From Clostridiaceae bacterium (lineage in GTDB: Bacteria > Bacillota > Clostridia > Peptostreptococcales > Natronincolaceae), in the NCBI GenBank assembly GCA_020832135.1, contig JAFIFG010000039.1, forward strand, positions 1 to 37,542: a stretch of DNA of 37,542 nt, written 5' to 3'. Under the pieces are notes generated by a model. That model was not told the DNA's origin. It saw only the letters and a list, made by a program, of their open reading frames with translations, and ran no database searches. This document shows positions 8,503-18,858 of this stretch, in pieces. Position 1 is the first letter of the stretch. Every line of letters starts with the position of its first letter. The translations under genes were made by a program, and so were the position numbers.

Positions 8503-10170
8503 TTACTCTTCTACTATTAAATTCTCTATAGAAGCTCCAGGAGGAACTATAGGGAATACATTATCATCCTTATCTATCTGGCAATTAATTACCACCGGTT
8601 TCTTAGATGCTAAAGCCTTTGTGAAAGCTTTCTGGAATGCTTCTTTTTCTGTAACATGAAACCCTTCTGCCCCATAGGCTTGGGCTAGTTTAACAAAATC
8701 AATAGAACTCTCTAATGTTGTCTCAGAATAACGCTTGTCATAAAATAGCTTCTGCCATTGTCTTACCATACCTAAAACCCCGTTATTTAATATAACAACT
8801 ATAATAGGCAAATTGTATTTTACAGCTGTAGCTAATTCATTACAATTCATTTGAAAACTACCGTCCCCAGCTATATTAATTACTTGTTTTTCTGGTTTTC
8901 CCATTTGGGCTCCTATAGATGCCCCTAGGCCATAGCCCATTGTTCCTAAGCCCCCTGAGGATATAAATGTCCTTGACTTTGTGAATTTATAATACTGGGC
9001 ACCCCATATTTGATTTTGTCCTACCTCCGTTGTAATAACAGCTTCTCCCTTTGTCATTTCATAAATTTTTTCTACTACATACTGAGGCTTTAAAGCGCCC
9101 TCTTTTTTGTACCAAAGTGGATACTTAGTTTTCCACTCCATAATTTGTTGCATCCATTGTAGGTTTTGTTGCTGTTCTAATCTTTCGTTTAATCTCATTA
9201 AAACTTCCTTCACATCTCCTATGATGGCATAGTGACTTTTAATATTTTTATTTACCTCTGCAGGATCAATATCAATATGAAGAATTTGAGCTTTAGGTGC
9301 AAATCCCTCCATTTTGCTAACAACCCTATCACTAAACCTAGCACCTATAGCAATTAGTAGATCACACTTTGTAGCAGCTAAATTAGATGTCTTTGTTCCA
9401 TGCATGCCTATCATCCCAGTAAAACGTTCATTGTTGGCAGGAAATGCTCCTAAACCCATTAAGGTACAACATACTGGGGCATCTATTTTTTCAGTAAAGG
9501 TAACTAACTCACCATTAGCATCAGCGTGATTAGCTCCTCCCCCCACATATATTAGAGGTTGTTTTGCTACTGTCAATAAGTTCAAAGCATTTTTTAAAGC
9601 TTCTTCTCCTATATGTTCCACTGCTTTTTCTACAGGTCTCGGATCTTCTTTCTCGTACACTGTCTTTTGGGCGGTAATATCCTTGGGGATATCCACCAAC
9701 ACAGGTCCAGGTCTACCTTCCTTTGCAATGTAAAAAGCCCTTCTGATGGTATGTGCTAAATCATCTATGCTTTTTACTATGAAATTATGTTTTGTAATAG
9801 GCATAGTAATGCCGGTAATGTCTACTTCCTGAAAGCTATCCTTCCCTAATAGACTCAAAGGAACATTTCCTGTAATAGCAACCATGGGAACGGAATCCAT
9901 ATAAGCTGTAGCAATTCCTGTAACTAGATTAGTGGCCCCAGGTCCAGATGTGGCCAAACAAACACCTACCTTTCCTGTAGCCCTAGCATAACCATCAGCA
10001 GCATGGGCAGCTCCTTGTTCATGGGAGGTTAATACATGTCTTATGTCATCTTGATATTTATAGAGGGCATCATAAATATTTAGCACAGCTCCTCCCGGAT
10101 AACCAAATACAGTATCTACTCCTTGTTCCTTTAAACATTCCACTAACACTTCTGCACCTGTTAAGTTCAT
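8503..10170 (-). CDS. ilvB: Acetolactate synthase, large (catalytic) subunit
   Basis: Thiamine-diphosphate enzyme making acetolactate or acetohydroxybutyrate, the first common step to Val, Leu and Ile. The 555-residue protein has the catalytic Glu51 in the HEQGAAHAADGYAR segment. The ThDP/Mg motif starts at GDG (435-437) and ends with NN about 28 residues later. ATG 10170 follows GGGAGGCGGAG; the frame is open nine codons further upstream without need. It is the last gene of the operon, 30 nt after leuB, and is separated from its small subunit ilvN by six genes. Confidence 0.96.
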   Translation of the reverse strand: MNLTGAEVLVECLKEQGVDTVFGYPGGAVLNIYDALYKYQDDIRHVLTSHEQGAAHAADGYARATGKVGVCLATSGPGATNLVTGIATAYMDSVPMVAITGNVPLSLLGKDSFQEVDITGITMPITKHNFIVKSIDDLAHTIRRAFYIAKEGRPGPVLVDIPKDITAQKTVYEKEDPRPVEKAVEHIGEEALKNALNLLTVAKQPLIYVGGGANHADANGELVTFTEKIDAPVCCTLMGLGAFPANNERFTGMIGMHGTKTSNLAATKCDLLIAIGARFSDRVVSKMEGFAPKAQILHIDIDPAEVNKNIKSHYAIIGDVKEVLMRLNERLEQQQNLQWMQQIMEWKTKYPLWYKKEGALKPQYVVEKIYEMTKGEAVITTEVGQNQIWGAQYYKFTKSRTFISSGGLGTMGYGLGASIGAQMGKPEKQVINIAGDGSFQMNCNELATAVKYNLPIIVVILNNGVLGMVRQWQKLFYDKRYSETTLESSIDFVKLAQAYGAEGFHVTEKEAFQKAFTKALASKKPVVINCQIDKDDNVFPIVPPGASIENLIVEE

Positions 10171-10200
10171 ATTTCTCCGCCTCCCTTGTTTTTCCATTCA

Positions 10201-11307
10201 TTAAGCATTAGAGGTTTTAAGTAGCTGACATAGTTCTTTTCTAACTAAATCCCCCATCTGTTTTGTACCTACTAACTCCATACCCACACTCATAATATCA
10301 GCTGTTCGATATCCTTTTTCCAATACATTCGTAACTGCTTTTTCTACAGCTTCTGCCTCTTTTTCTAAGTTCAAAGATAGCCGTAGCATCATGGCTGCCG
10401 ATAGGATTGTGGCCAGAGGATTCGCCTTATTTTCCCCTGTTATATCTGGTGCAGATCCATGAATAGGTTCATACATTCCTAATCCTGTTTCTCCTAAGCT
10501 AGCTGAAGGTAGCATACCAATAGATCCCGTAATCATACTGGCTTCATCCGATAGTATATCTCCAAACATATTGGTGGTAAGGACAACATCAAATTGTCCT
10601 GGATTCTTCACTAGTTGCATAGCAGCATTATCTACATACATATGGTCTAAAGTTACATCTGGATAATCTTTAGCTATTTCCATCACCACCGAACGCCATA
10701 ACCTAGAACTTTCCAATACATTGGCCTTATCAATATTCATTACCTTTTTATTTCTTGTTCTGGCTATTTCAAATGCAGTCTTTGCTATTCTTTGAACTTC
10801 TCCTACACTATAGGCCTCTGTATCGTAGGCTTCTTCACCCATTGTCTCATGGACTCTTCGCCCTCTGTCTCCAAAGTAAATGCCTCCTGTTAATTCCCTC
10901 ACTACACATAGGTCAATGCCTTCATCTACAATATCACTTCTTAAAGGCGAAGACTCCTTTAAGGCGGTATATAAGATAGCTGGACGAATATTAGCATATA
11001 ACCCTAGTGCTTGTCTTAAGCCTAAAAGTGCTCTTTCCGGTCTCTGATCTCCAGCTAGATGATCCCACTGGGGACCTCCCACAGCCCCTAGTAGCACTGC
11101 ATCACTTTTACTACATACTTCTATTGTCTCTTTTGGTAAGGGCTCACCTTTTTCATCAATGGCTACACCTCCAGCCAATACCTTATGAAAGTTAAATTTA
11201 TGGTTATAGGCATTACCTATTTCCTCTAACGTTAAAAGTGTCTCCTCTACTACCTCTGGTCCAATCCCATCTCCTGCAATAGTTGCTATATTAAATTCCA
11301 TATTCAT
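10201..11307 (-). CDS. leuB: 3-isopropylmalate dehydrogenase
   Basis: Oxidatively decarboxylates 3-isopropylmalate in leucine synthesis, and very likely also 3-methylmalate in the citramalate route to isoleucine. The 368-residue protein has the usual length. It shows the nucleotide-site start [11 protein letters not shown], the substrate loop [12 protein letters not shown], and the metal-binding [14 protein letters not shown] with the following glycine-rich NAD segment ([12 protein letters not shown]). AGGAG lies only 4 nt before ATG 11307 and 10 nt before ATG 11301, so the protein may start two residues later. leuD ends 19 nt upstream. Confidence 0.96.
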   Translation of the reverse strand: MNMEFNIATIAGDGIGPEVVEETLLTLEEIGNAYNHKFNFHKVLAGGVAIDEKGEPLPKETIEVCSKSDAVLLGAVGGPQWDHLAGDQRPERALLGLRQALGLYANIRPAILYTALKESSPLRSDIVDEGIDLCVVRELTGGIYFGDRGRRVHETMGEEAYDTEAYSVGEVQRIAKTAFEIARTRNKKVMNIDKANVLESSRLWRSVVMEIAKDYPDVTLDHMYVDNAAMQLVKNPGQFDVVLTTNMFGDILSDEASMITGSIGMLPSASLGETGLGMYEPIHGSAPDITGENKANPLATILSAAMMLRLSLNLEKEAEAVEKAVTNVLEKGYRTADIMSVGMELVGTKQMGDLVRKELCQLLKTSNA

Positions 11308-11326
11308 CCATCTCCTCTACTTATCT

Positions 11327-11815
11327 TTATGCATTGTTTTTTAGGTAGTTTATTAAACCGTCTGCTGCTATAATATTTTGCATAAACTCTGGAAAAGCCT
11401 GACCTTGATAGGTTTCCTGTCTTGTTCTATTGTAGATAGCTCCTGTACCGAAATCTATCTCTAGCACATCTCCCGCCTTAATTTTTTCCACCGCTTCTGG
11501 GCACTCTAGAATGGGTAACCCGATATTTATAGCATTCCTATAAAAAATTCTAGCAAATGTTGTAGCTATGACACAGGAAACTCCTGCCGCTTTAATGGCT
11601 AATGGTGCATGTTCTCTAGAGGATCCACACCCGAAATTTTTATCTGCTACAATAATATCTCCCTTGTTGACTTCGGTGGCAAAATCCTTATCTATATCCT
11701 CCATACAATACTTCGCTAACTCCTTTGGATCAGCAGTATTTAAATACCTAGCAGGTATAATTACATCTGTATCTACATTACTTCCATATTTAAAAACCTT
11801 ACCCTGTGCTTTCAT
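11327..11815 (-). CDS. leuD: 3-isopropylmalate dehydratase, small subunit
   Basis: Partner of LeuC in the isopropylmalate isomerase that interconverts 2- and 3-isopropylmalate; it probably also acts on citramalate here. The 162-residue protein is the short HacB-type form. It carries the swivel-domain motifs [13 protein letters not shown] and [11 protein letters not shown], the latter holding catalytic-site Ser/Arg residues. It starts 12 nt after leuC, the pairing expected for two subunits. Confidence 0.96.
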   Translation of the reverse strand: MKAQGKVFKYGSNVDTDVIIPARYLNTADPKELAKYCMEDIDKDFATEVNKGDIIVADKNFGCGSSREHAPLAIKAAGVSCVIATTFARIFYRNAINIGLPILECPEAVEKIKAGDVLEIDFGTGAIYNRTRQETYQGQAFPEFMQNIIAADGLINYLKNNA

Positions 11816-11827
11816 TTCTTTTCCCCC

Positions 11828-13090
11828 TTATGCTAACTCCTCTGGATTCGTTATTTTTCCTGTCAGTGCAGAGGCAGCCGCCACCGCTGGACTTGCTAAA
11901 TATACCTCAGATTCTGGATGTCCCATTCTTCCTACAAAATTTCGATTGGTAGTAGCAACTGCTCTTTCTCCTGCAGCTAAGATTCCCATATGACCTCCTA
12001 AGCATGGTCCACATGTAGGTGTACTGACTACCACACCTGCTTTGACAAATATCTCAAGGAGACCTTCCTTCATAGCCTCTAAGTAAATTTTCTGGGTTCC
12101 TGGGAATACTATAACTCGAACTCCTTTTGCTACCTTTTTATCCTTTAGTATTTTAGCAGCTACCCTCAAATCCGCCATTCTACCGTTCGTACAGGATCCT
12201 ATGACCACTTGATCTACCTTTATATCCCCTACTTCATCTATGGTTCGTGTATTGTCCGGTAAATGTGGAAATGCAACTGTTGGTCTTATGGTGGCTAAAT
12301 CAATCTCATAAACTTTGTCGTATACTGCGTCTTCATCAGCAGTGTAAGTTGTATACTCTTTTGTAGAGTGATTTTTTATATACTCTATCGTTTGCTCATC
12401 CACCGCAAAAATGCCATTTTTCCCTCCTGCTTCAATAGCCATATTTGCCATGGTAAAACGGTCATCCATCGATAAATGTTTTAATCCATCTCCTACAAAC
12501 TCCATAGATTTATATAGGGCACCATCTACACCAATCATGCCTATAATATGTAGAATAACATCTTTTCCACTTACCCATGGCGAGGGCTTACCCTTTAAGA
12601 CAAACTTTAGGGCTGAAGGCACTTTAAACCAACACTTCCCAGTGGACATACCAGCTGCCATATCAGTACTTCCTATTCCCGTAGCGAATGCCCCCAATGC
12701 TCCATAGGTACATGTATGAGAGTCCGCCCCGATCACTACATCCCCTGCAACAACCAATCCCTTTTCAGGAATAAGCACATGTTCTATACCCATTTCTCCA
12801 ATTTCAAAATAATTTTCTATTTCCTTCTCCTTGGCAAATTCCCTAATCACCTTACACATTTCTGCAGTTTTAATGTCTTTGTTGGGTGTAAAATGATCTG
12901 GTACAATAGCCACTTTCTTTTTATCGAACACTTCCTTTATACCTATCTTATTAAACTCCTTTACTGCCACGGGTGTTGTAATATCATTACCTAAAACCAG
13001 GTCTAAATCAGCTTGTATAAGCTCTCCTACCTGCACTTTTTCTAATCCAGCATGTTTAGCTAATATTTTTTGTGTCATTGTCATCCCCAT
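11828..13090 (-). CDS. leuC: 3-isopropylmalate dehydratase, large subunit
   Basis: Aconitase-family Fe-S subunit of isopropylmalate isomerase. At 420 residues it is the compact type found in archaea and many clostridia, matching the short LeuD beside it. Cluster ligands are visible in VIGSCTNGR and in [12 protein letters not shown]; substrate-site [20 protein letters not shown] is also intact. ATG 13090 follows AGGAGG at 8 nt; later in-frame ATGs at codons 3 and 5 are poorer choices. Confidence 0.96.
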   Translation of the reverse strand: MGMTMTQKILAKHAGLEKVQVGELIQADLDLVLGNDITTPVAVKEFNKIGIKEVFDKKKVAIVPDHFTPNKDIKTAEMCKVIREFAKEKEIENYFEIGEMGIEHVLIPEKGLVVAGDVVIGADSHTCTYGALGAFATGIGSTDMAAGMSTGKCWFKVPSALKFVLKGKPSPWVSGKDVILHIIGMIGVDGALYKSMEFVGDGLKHLSMDDRFTMANMAIEAGGKNGIFAVDEQTIEYIKNHSTKEYTTYTADEDAVYDKVYEIDLATIRPTVAFPHLPDNTRTIDEVGDIKVDQVVIGSCTNGRMADLRVAAKILKDKKVAKGVRVIVFPGTQKIYLEAMKEGLLEIFVKAGVVVSTPTCGPCLGGHMGILAAGERAVATTNRNFVGRMGHPESEVYLASPAVAAASALTGKITNPEELA

Positions 13091-13110
13091 TTTTTGTACC
13101 TCCTGTAAAT

Positions 13111-14700
13111 TTAAATGTATGCTCTAACTTTTTCTTCAATATCTTTAATCAATTTATATTCAATAGAATCAACCAATGCAATCCAACTAGCTTCTATAAT
13201 ATCCGTTGAAACTCCAACAGTAGTCCATAGATTGCAACCATCTGTAGATTCGATCAACACTCGCACCTTAGCAGAAGTAGCTGTTGTTGTATCTAATACT
13301 CGCACCTTGTAATCCCTTAAATACACTGTTTTGAGTTGAGGGTAAAAAGTTTCTAATGCTTTTCTAAGAGCTTTATCTAAAGCATGTACTGGTCCTACTC
13401 CCTCTGCAACTGTCATTTCATCTTTACCATCTACATGAATCTTTACTAAGGCCGAAGAAGTATTTTCACTATCTGCATAATTTTCTCCTATAATTTTATA
13501 ATTCTTAAGTTGAAAGAAGGGTTTATATTTGCCTAGATGCTTTCGAATAATTAACTCAAATGTACTTTCAGCCCCTTCAAATTGATAACCTTGATGTTCA
13601 AGTTCTTTTAACCTATCAATAATTTTTTGGGTTTCTGGTGAGTTCTTTTTTATGCTAGGATCTATTTTTTGAATCTTAGATAAAACAGTAGATTTTCCAG
13701 AAACTTCTGACATTAGCACTCGCCTTTTATTACCTATCTTTGTAGGATTTATATGTTCAAAAGACTTTGGAGATTTTACTACTCCATCTATATGCATGCC
13801 ACCTTTGTGGGCAAAGGCACTATTCCCTATATAGGGCTCTCTTTCATTCATGTTTATATTAGAAATCTCAGCAATCAACCTAGCTGTAGGTGTTAGATTT
13901 GGCATTTGACCTTCTATAATACAGTGTTTTTTTCTTTTGAGTTGTAAATTTGCAATAACAGTACTTAAGTTTACATTGCCACATCTCTCTCCAAAACCAA
14001 TGTAGGTTCCCTGCACTTGAGTAGCACCTGCCTCTACAGCCATAATTGTATTGGCTACCGCCATCCCACCATCATTATGACAATGAATCCCAACCTTTAC
14101 AGCTAATTTTTCTACAACTTCTTTTGTAATGTCATATACTTCATCAGGAAAAGCTCCTCCATTGGTTTCACACAACACAAGCCAATCAGCTCCCCCTTTT
14201 TTTGCAGCTTTTAAGGTTTCCATTGCATAGGGAGCATTGGATTTATAGCCATCAAAGAAATGCTCTGCATCAAACACTACTTCTTTACCTTGTTTCTTAA
14301 AATAGGCGATGGTTTCCCTAATCATCTGAAGATTTTCTTCTAAAGATGTTTTTATAATATCCGTCACATGAAAATCCCATGTTTTCCCAAATATAGCTAC
14401 TACAGGTGTATCCGCCTCCAGTAACGATGCAACATTTTCATCCTTTTCCACAGCTATATGGGGACGTTTTGTACTGCCAAAGGCTGTAAGTTTTGTATGC
14501 TGCAGCTTTTCTTTTTTCATCCTGAGAAAAAACTCTAAATCCTTGGGGTTGGAACCAGGATTTCCAGCTTCAATATAACTGATTCCCAATGTATCCAAGG
14601 CCCTTACAATTTTAATTTTATCTTCAACAGAAAATGAAATGCCTTCCGCCTGTGCACCATCCCTTAATGTGGAGTCGAATATCTCTATTTTGTTTAACAT
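13111..14700 (-). CDS. cimA: Citramalate synthase
   Basis: Condenses acetyl-CoA and pyruvate to (R)-citramalate, entering isoleucine synthesis without threonine deaminase. The 529-residue protein has the DRE-TIM barrel start ([21 protein letters not shown]), the metal-binding [13 protein letters not shown] motif and a C-terminal regulatory domain. The sequence resembles the CimA subfamily (TIGR00977 type), distinct from the LeuA just upstream, which reads [16 protein letters not shown] 14700 follows AGGAGTGATGTGAAA; GTG 14706 is an alternative. It starts within 10 nt of the leuA stop, so translation is probably coupled. Confidence 0.93.
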   Translation of the reverse strand: MLNKIEIFDSTLRDGAQAEGISFSVEDKIKIVRALDTLGISYIEAGNPGSNPKDLEFFLRMKKEKLQHTKLTAFGSTKRPHIAVEKDENVASLLEADTPVVAIFGKTWDFHVTDIIKTSLEENLQMIRETIAYFKKQGKEVVFDAEHFFDGYKSNAPYAMETLKAAKKGGADWLVLCETNGGAFPDEVYDITKEVVEKLAVKVGIHCHNDGGMAVANTIMAVEAGATQVQGTYIGFGERCGNVNLSTVIANLQLKRKKHCIIEGQMPNLTPTARLIAEISNINMNEREPYIGNSAFAHKGGMHIDGVVKSPKSFEHINPTKIGNKRRVLMSEVSGKSTVLSKIQKIDPSIKKNSPETQKIIDRLKELEHQGYQFEGAESTFELIIRKHLGKYKPFFQLKNYKIIGENYADSENTSSALVKIHVDGKDEMTVAEGVGPVHALDKALRKALETFYPQLKTVYLRDYKVRVLDTTTATSAKVRVLIESTDGCNLWTTVGVSTDIIEASWIALVDSIEYKLIKDIEEKVRAYI

Positions 14701-14707
14701 TTTCACA

Positions 14708-16231
14708 TCACTCCTCTTGCCACTCCAACTCATTTAGCATTTTGTTAATGGCATTAATATAGGCCTTTATGCTTGCCTCCACTACATCTGTACTGACACC
14801 TCTACCGTTGTATGTGTTTTCATGTAATTTAATCTTAACGGTGGCTTCCCCCTGTGCATCTTCTCCTTCTGTTACAGCATGTATAGCATAGTCTTCTAGA
14901 GAGAAACCATTACCAACAATTTTATCTATAGCTCTAAAGGCGGAATATATTGGACCATTACCTATTGCTACCTCTTCTATCTCTTTGTCTTCCTTTAAAA
15001 GTTTAATAGTTGCAGTAGGAGTAATAGAATTACCGCTATTAATAACAAAATGTTTTAATTTATAAATCTCCTTCACATTAGCTGTTTTCTCTTGCATCAA
15101 TGCCTCTATATCACGATCAAAAATTTGTTTCTTTTTATCGGCTAATTCTTTAAATTTAGAAAACACTTTGTCTAAATCCTCTTTGTTTAAAGTGTATCCT
15201 AAAGTCTTTAATCTCTCCTCAAAGGCGTGTCTACCTGAGTGCTTACCTAGTACCAATTTATTTTTTGTAAGCCCTACTGATTCTGGAGTCATAATTTCAT
15301 AGGTACTCTTATGGGCCAACATACCATGTTGATGAATTCCAGACTCGTGAGCAAAAGCATTTTCTCCAACAATAGCTTTATTGTGTTGTATTTTCATGCC
15401 AGTTAATTTACTGACCAATCTACTTGTGGGATAGATTTCTGTAGTCTCTATACCAAGATTAAAATTGTAAATATCTTTTCTAGTATTTAACGTCATGGCT
15501 ATTTCTTCTAAAGCAGCATTGCCTGCCCTTTCACCAATGCCATTAATAGTACATTCTAATTGTGTAGCACCCGCCCTAGCGGCTGCTAAGGTATTGGCAA
15601 CTGCTAAGCCTAGGTCATTATGGCAATGAACTGAAATTTCAGCCTTATCTATGTTTGGTACATTGGTTTTAATATGATGTATTAAGCGGAAAAACTCATC
15701 TGGTGTTGTATATCCCACCGTATCTGGAATATTTATCACAGTAGCTCCTGCCTTTATTACCGCTTCAAATATCCGACATAAGAAATCAAAATCACTTCTC
15801 GAAGCATCTTCAGCGGAAAATTCTACATCATTACAGTAGGATTTTGAATACTTTACCATTTCCACTGCTCTTTCCAAAACATCTTTCTTCGTTGCCTTTA
15901 ATTTGTACTTCATGTGAATGTCAGAAGTAGCAATAAAGGTATGTATTCTAGGAGATTCTGCATATTTTATAGCTTCATAGGCTTTATCTACGTCCTCTGG
16001 AACTGCCCTAGCAAGACTGGCTACAGTAGAGTTTTTAATGGTTTCAGCTACTTTTTTCACTGCTGCAAAATCTCCAGGAGATGCCATGGCAAAGCCCGCT
16101 TCAATTACATCCACCTTTAGTTTTTCTAATTGTTTTGCTAGTTCTAGCTTCTCATGAAGATTCATACTACAACCTGGCGATTGTTCTCCATCCCTTAAAG
16201 TCGTATCAAATATCTTTATACGCTCTGCCAT
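14708..16231 (-). CDS. leuA: 2-isopropylmalate synthase
   Basis: Condenses acetyl-CoA with 2-oxoisovalerate, the committed step to leucine, normally feedback-inhibited by leucine through its C-terminal domain. The 507-residue protein has the catalytic start [16 protein letters not shown], the metal motif [13 protein letters not shown], the linker with [11 protein letters not shown] and a full regulatory C-terminus. The first in-frame ATG at 16237 directly abuts GGGGG, so ATG 16231 is the better start. It lies 27 nt after ilvC and almost touches cimA. Confidence 0.96.
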   Translation of the reverse strand: MAERIKIFDTTLRDGEQSPGCSMNLHEKLELAKQLEKLKVDVIEAGFAMASPGDFAAVKKVAETIKNSTVASLARAVPEDVDKAYEAIKYAESPRIHTFIATSDIHMKYKLKATKKDVLERAVEMVKYSKSYCNDVEFSAEDASRSDFDFLCRIFEAVIKAGATVINIPDTVGYTTPDEFFRLIHHIKTNVPNIDKAEISVHCHNDLGLAVANTLAAARAGATQLECTINGIGERAGNAALEEIAMTLNTRKDIYNFNLGIETTEIYPTSRLVSKLTGMKIQHNKAIVGENAFAHESGIHQHGMLAHKSTYEIMTPESVGLTKNKLVLGKHSGRHAFEERLKTLGYTLNKEDLDKVFSKFKELADKKKQIFDRDIEALMQEKTANVKEIYKLKHFVINSGNSITPTATIKLLKEDKEIEEVAIGNGPIYSAFRAIDKIVGNGFSLEDYAIHAVTEGEDAQGEATVKIKLHENTYNGRGVSTDVVEASIKAYINAINKMLNELEWQEE

Positions 16232-16258
16232 TTTCATCCCCCTATCTCTGTTGAGCTT

Positions 16259-17251
16259 TTATTTTTTTAACCATGTCATCATTTTTCTTAGTTCCTTACC
16301 AACCACTTCAATTTCATGATTTTGTTCCATTCTTCTCTTGGCATTAAAAGCTGGTCTATTTGCTTGATTCTCTAATATCCAATCCTTAGCAAAATTTCCA
16401 TTTTGAACTTCTCTCAATATTTTTCTCATCTCTTCCCTAGTATCTTCAGTAACTATTCTCTCTCCAGCTCTATAATCTCCATATTCTGCTGTATCACTTA
16501 CGGAGTATCGCATGTAGCTTAAGCCACCTTGATTAATCATATCTACAATAAGCTTCATTTCATGTAAACATTCAAAATATGCAACCTCTGGTTGGTATCC
16601 TGCTTCTACCAAAGTATCAAAACCCGCTTTAATCAATTCAGTAACTCCTCCGCACAGAACTGCTTGCTCTCCAAATAGATCTGTTTCTGTCTCTTCTTTA
16701 AAGGTGGTTTCTAGAATCCCTGCCCTTGCACCACCAAGTCCTGCAGCATAGGCTAATGCCATATCCTTTGTATTTCCATCAACATCCTGATATACTGCGA
16801 CTAAACAGGGTACACCCTTCCCTTCTTGATATTGACTTCTTACGGTATGTCCTGGTCCCTTAGGAGCCACCATAAACACATTTACATCCTCTGGTGGAAC
16901 AATTTGTGAAAAGTGAACATTAAATCCATGGGCAAATGCTAAGTATTTTCCAGGAGCTAAGTTTGGTTCTACACTTTCTTTATATAATTTTGCCTGTTTT
17001 TCATCATTGACCAGCATCATAATTACATCTGCTTCCATAGCTGCTTCTTTGGCCACCGCTACCTTCAGTCCAGCATCTTCTGCCAATTTCCACGACTTAC
17101 TTCCTTCATATAACCCTACAACCACCGCTACTCCTGATTCATGCAAATTAAGAGCATGGGCATGGCCTTGACTACCATACCCTATTACTGCTACCGTCTT
17201 ACCTTTTAATAACCCTAAGTTACAATCATTTTCATAATACATTTTCGCCAT
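16259..17251 (-). CDS. ilvC: Ketol-acid reductoisomerase, class I
   Basis: Converts acetolactate and acetohydroxybutyrate to the dihydroxy acids with NAD(P)H and Mg. At 330 residues it is the short class I enzyme. The Rossmann motif [17 protein letters not shown] is near residue 25, and the metal ligands lie in [12 protein letters not shown] and the later [15 protein letters not shown] 17251 is preceded by AAGGGGG. The next pathway enzyme, dihydroxy-acid dehydratase (ilvD), is missing from this operon and window. Confidence 0.97.
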   Translation of the reverse strand: MAKMYYENDCNLGLLKGKTVAVIGYGSQGHAHALNLHESGVAVVVGLYEGSKSWKLAEDAGLKVAVAKEAAMEADVIMMLVNDEKQAKLYKESVEPNLAPGKYLAFAHGFNVHFSQIVPPEDVNVFMVAPKGPGHTVRSQYQEGKGVPCLVAVYQDVDGNTKDMALAYAAGLGGARAGILETTFKEETETDLFGEQAVLCGGVTELIKAGFDTLVEAGYQPEVAYFECLHEMKLIVDMINQGGLSYMRYSVSDTAEYGDYRAGERIVTEDTREEMRKILREVQNGNFAKDWILENQANRPAFNAKRRMEQNHEIEVVGKELRKMMTWLKK

Positions 17252-17291
17252 TTTTATTTCCCCCTTATATTTTGGTTTTAATTAATTCTAT

Positions 17292-17774
17292 TTAATTATT
17301 CCATCGTCCTAAGGCAGTAAGGCCTGTTCGAACAATTTCATTAATACCATAACTTTTCATCAAATCAATAAATGCTAGTATTTTATTATTGTCACCAGTA
17401 ATCTCGACAGTTACATGATCAATAGCAACATCTATAACCTTTCCTCGAAATATTTCTACAACCTCTAGAATAGATGCCCTATTACTATCATCCGCTTCAA
17501 TTTTCACCAAAGCTAATTCTCTATATACTGCTTCCTCGGGCTTTAACTCTGTTATTTTAACAACATCTATCAGCTTATTAAGTTGCTTTTTTATTTGTTC
17601 TAAAACTTGGCTGTTACCTTCCAAGACAATTGTCATTCTAGTTAAATTAGCATTTTCCGTATGCCCAGCTGTAAAGCTATCAATATTGTAACCTCTTCGA
17701 CTAAAGAGGCCTGCCACACGACTCAACACACCCGGTTGATTCTCTACCAATACAGAAAGTACATATTTATTCAT
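17292..17774 (-). CDS. ilvN: Acetolactate synthase, small (regulatory) subunit
   Basis: ACT-domain subunit that stabilises IlvB and gives valine feedback inhibition. The 160-residue protein begins MNKYVLSVLVENQPGVLSRV, followed by the loop GLFSRRGYNIDSF typical of the family, then a second ferredoxin-like domain. ATG 17774 follows AGGAGGTAGAAAAA; the 11 codons open upstream are not needed. It is the first gene after the T-box leader, far from its partner ilvB at the end of the operon. It could equally be labelled ilvH. Confidence 0.95.
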   Translation of the reverse strand: MNKYVLSVLVENQPGVLSRVAGLFSRRGYNIDSFTAGHTENANLTRMTIVLEGNSQVLEQIKKQLNKLIDVVKITELKPEEAVYRELALVKIEADDSNRASILEVVEIFRGKVIDVAIDHVTVEITGDNNKILAFIDLMKSYGINEIVRTGLTALGRWNN

Positions 17775-17923
17775 TTTTTCTACCTCCTTTTTAAAATGAT
17801 TTTTCATTATTTTATTAGTTTAGCTATTGAATATAATTATTTTTTAATTTTATTAATTTAAAATTAAATTTTTCTTTAAAAAATTTAAGACTCCTACAAT
17901 TTTTTTAATTTTTTCCTCATATT

Positions 17924-18236
17924 CAAAAAACCTCGCCTCTGCATAATTATGAATAATTATACAGGGACGAGGATATATTCCACGTGTTACCACCCTAATT
18001 TGAATCTACTTCACAGTAGAAACCACTCACCAAGTTCTATCAAACTCTTGCCTATAACGGGGCTTACCGTTTAACTCTTACTGGAACCTAACAAGTTCAT
18101 TTCAGAGAAACTGCTTGGGAGGGATTTGCACCTTACTACAGTATCGGTTCACAGCCACCACCGACTCTCTTAAACTGCTTGTGTAAAATACCATTCTCCT
18201 TCATTGCATTTTTAATGATAAAGTATTTAATTTATG
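17924..18236 (-). promoter_or_regulatory. T-box leader of the ilv-leu operon
   Basis: The antiterminator T-box AGGGTGGTAACACGTGGA lies at 17978-17995. Its UGGU fits tRNAs with discriminator A such as Ile, Leu and Val. The competing terminator (CCTCG arms, 17931-17972) ends in TTTTTT on the minus strand. Upstream are the stem I hallmarks AGAGAGTCGGTGGTGGCTG and GAACCGATAC. TTTTAC/GTAAGG flanks a proposed specifier loop reading TGCAAATCCC, where ATC (Ile) is the only branched-chain codon. The specifier is less certain than the T-box itself. Confidence 0.9.
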
Positions 18237-18242
18237 TATTGT

Positions 18243-18271
18243 ATTCTATCAAGTTCTAAATTGTTTGTCAA
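18243..18271 (-). promoter_or_regulatory. Sigma-A promoter of the ilv-leu operon
   Basis: TTGACA (18271-18266), a 17-nt spacer and TAGAAT (18248-18243) on the minus strand. The predicted start near 18236 opens the T-box leader. Confidence 0.75.
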
Positions 18272-18352
18272 TAGATATTTTAAAAATAATTTTAATAAGT
18301 TTTAATATAATGAAATATTATTGTATTTTATTTATTCAGAATATTGAGAGTG

Positions 18353-18377
18353 AAAAAAAGATGCTTTTACAAGCAAC
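18353..18377 (-). terminator. Probable terminator of the tRNA cluster
   Basis: On the minus strand GTTGCTT and AAGCATC form a short stem with one mismatch around GTAA, followed by seven T residues. It lies 15 nt beyond the tRNA-Cys end. Confidence 0.55.
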
Positions 18378-18391
18378 TGTTTTAATTATTT

Positions 18392-18466
<75 letters not shown>

Positions 18467-18476
18467 AGATAAGTAG

Positions 18477-18551
18477 TGGAGCGGAAGACGGGATTTGAAC
18501 CCGCGACCCTCGCCTTGGCAAGGCGATGCTCTACCACTGAGCCACTTCCGC
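18477..18551 (-). tRNA. tRNA-Gly (anticodon GCC)
   Basis: Begins GCGGAAGTGGCTCAG and ends with CTTCCGC plus TCCA. The anticodon loop reads TTGCCAA and the T-arm GGTTCAAATCC. CCA is encoded. Confidence 0.96.
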
Positions 18552-18562
18552 GATTTAAAATT

Positions 18563-18638
18563 TGGTGCCCAAAGGCGGAATCGAACCACCGACACGGGGA
18601 TTTTCAGTCCCCTGCTCTACCGACTGAGCTATTTGGGC
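18563..18638 (-). tRNA. tRNA-Phe (anticodon GAA)
   Basis: Begins GCCCAAATAGCTCAG and ends with TTTGGGC plus ACCA. The anticodon loop reads CTGAAAA and the T-arm GGTTCGATTCC. CCA is encoded. Confidence 0.96.
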
Positions 18639-18642
18639 TAGA

Positions 18643-18718
18643 TGGTGGGCACAACAGGGCTCGAACCTGTGACCCCCTGCTTGTAAGGCAGGTGCTCTCC
18701 CAGCTGAGCTATGCGCCC
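18643..18718 (-). tRNA. tRNA-Val (anticodon TAC)
   Basis: Begins GGGCGCATAGCTCAG and ends with TGTGCCC plus ACCA. The anticodon loop reads CTTACAA and the T-arm GGTTCGAGCCC. CCA is encoded. It is first in the transcribed order Val-Phe-Gly-Cys. Confidence 0.96.
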
Positions 18719-18736
18719 TTAACAGTGACAAGATTT

Positions 18737-18765
18737 AGTATACCGAAATTGCCACCGTATATCAA
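18737..18765 (-). promoter_or_regulatory. Promoter of the tRNA cluster
   Basis: TTGATA (18765-18760), a 17-nt spacer and TATACT (18742-18737) on the minus strand, about 18 nt before the first tRNA. Confidence 0.7.
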
Positions 18766-18858
18766 ACTCCATATATCATATTTTAAGTCAATTAATAATG
18801 ATTTTCTGTCTATTTTCTCTTCATTGCTCTTATTTTCTATTAATTTAGTATTGTAGAA

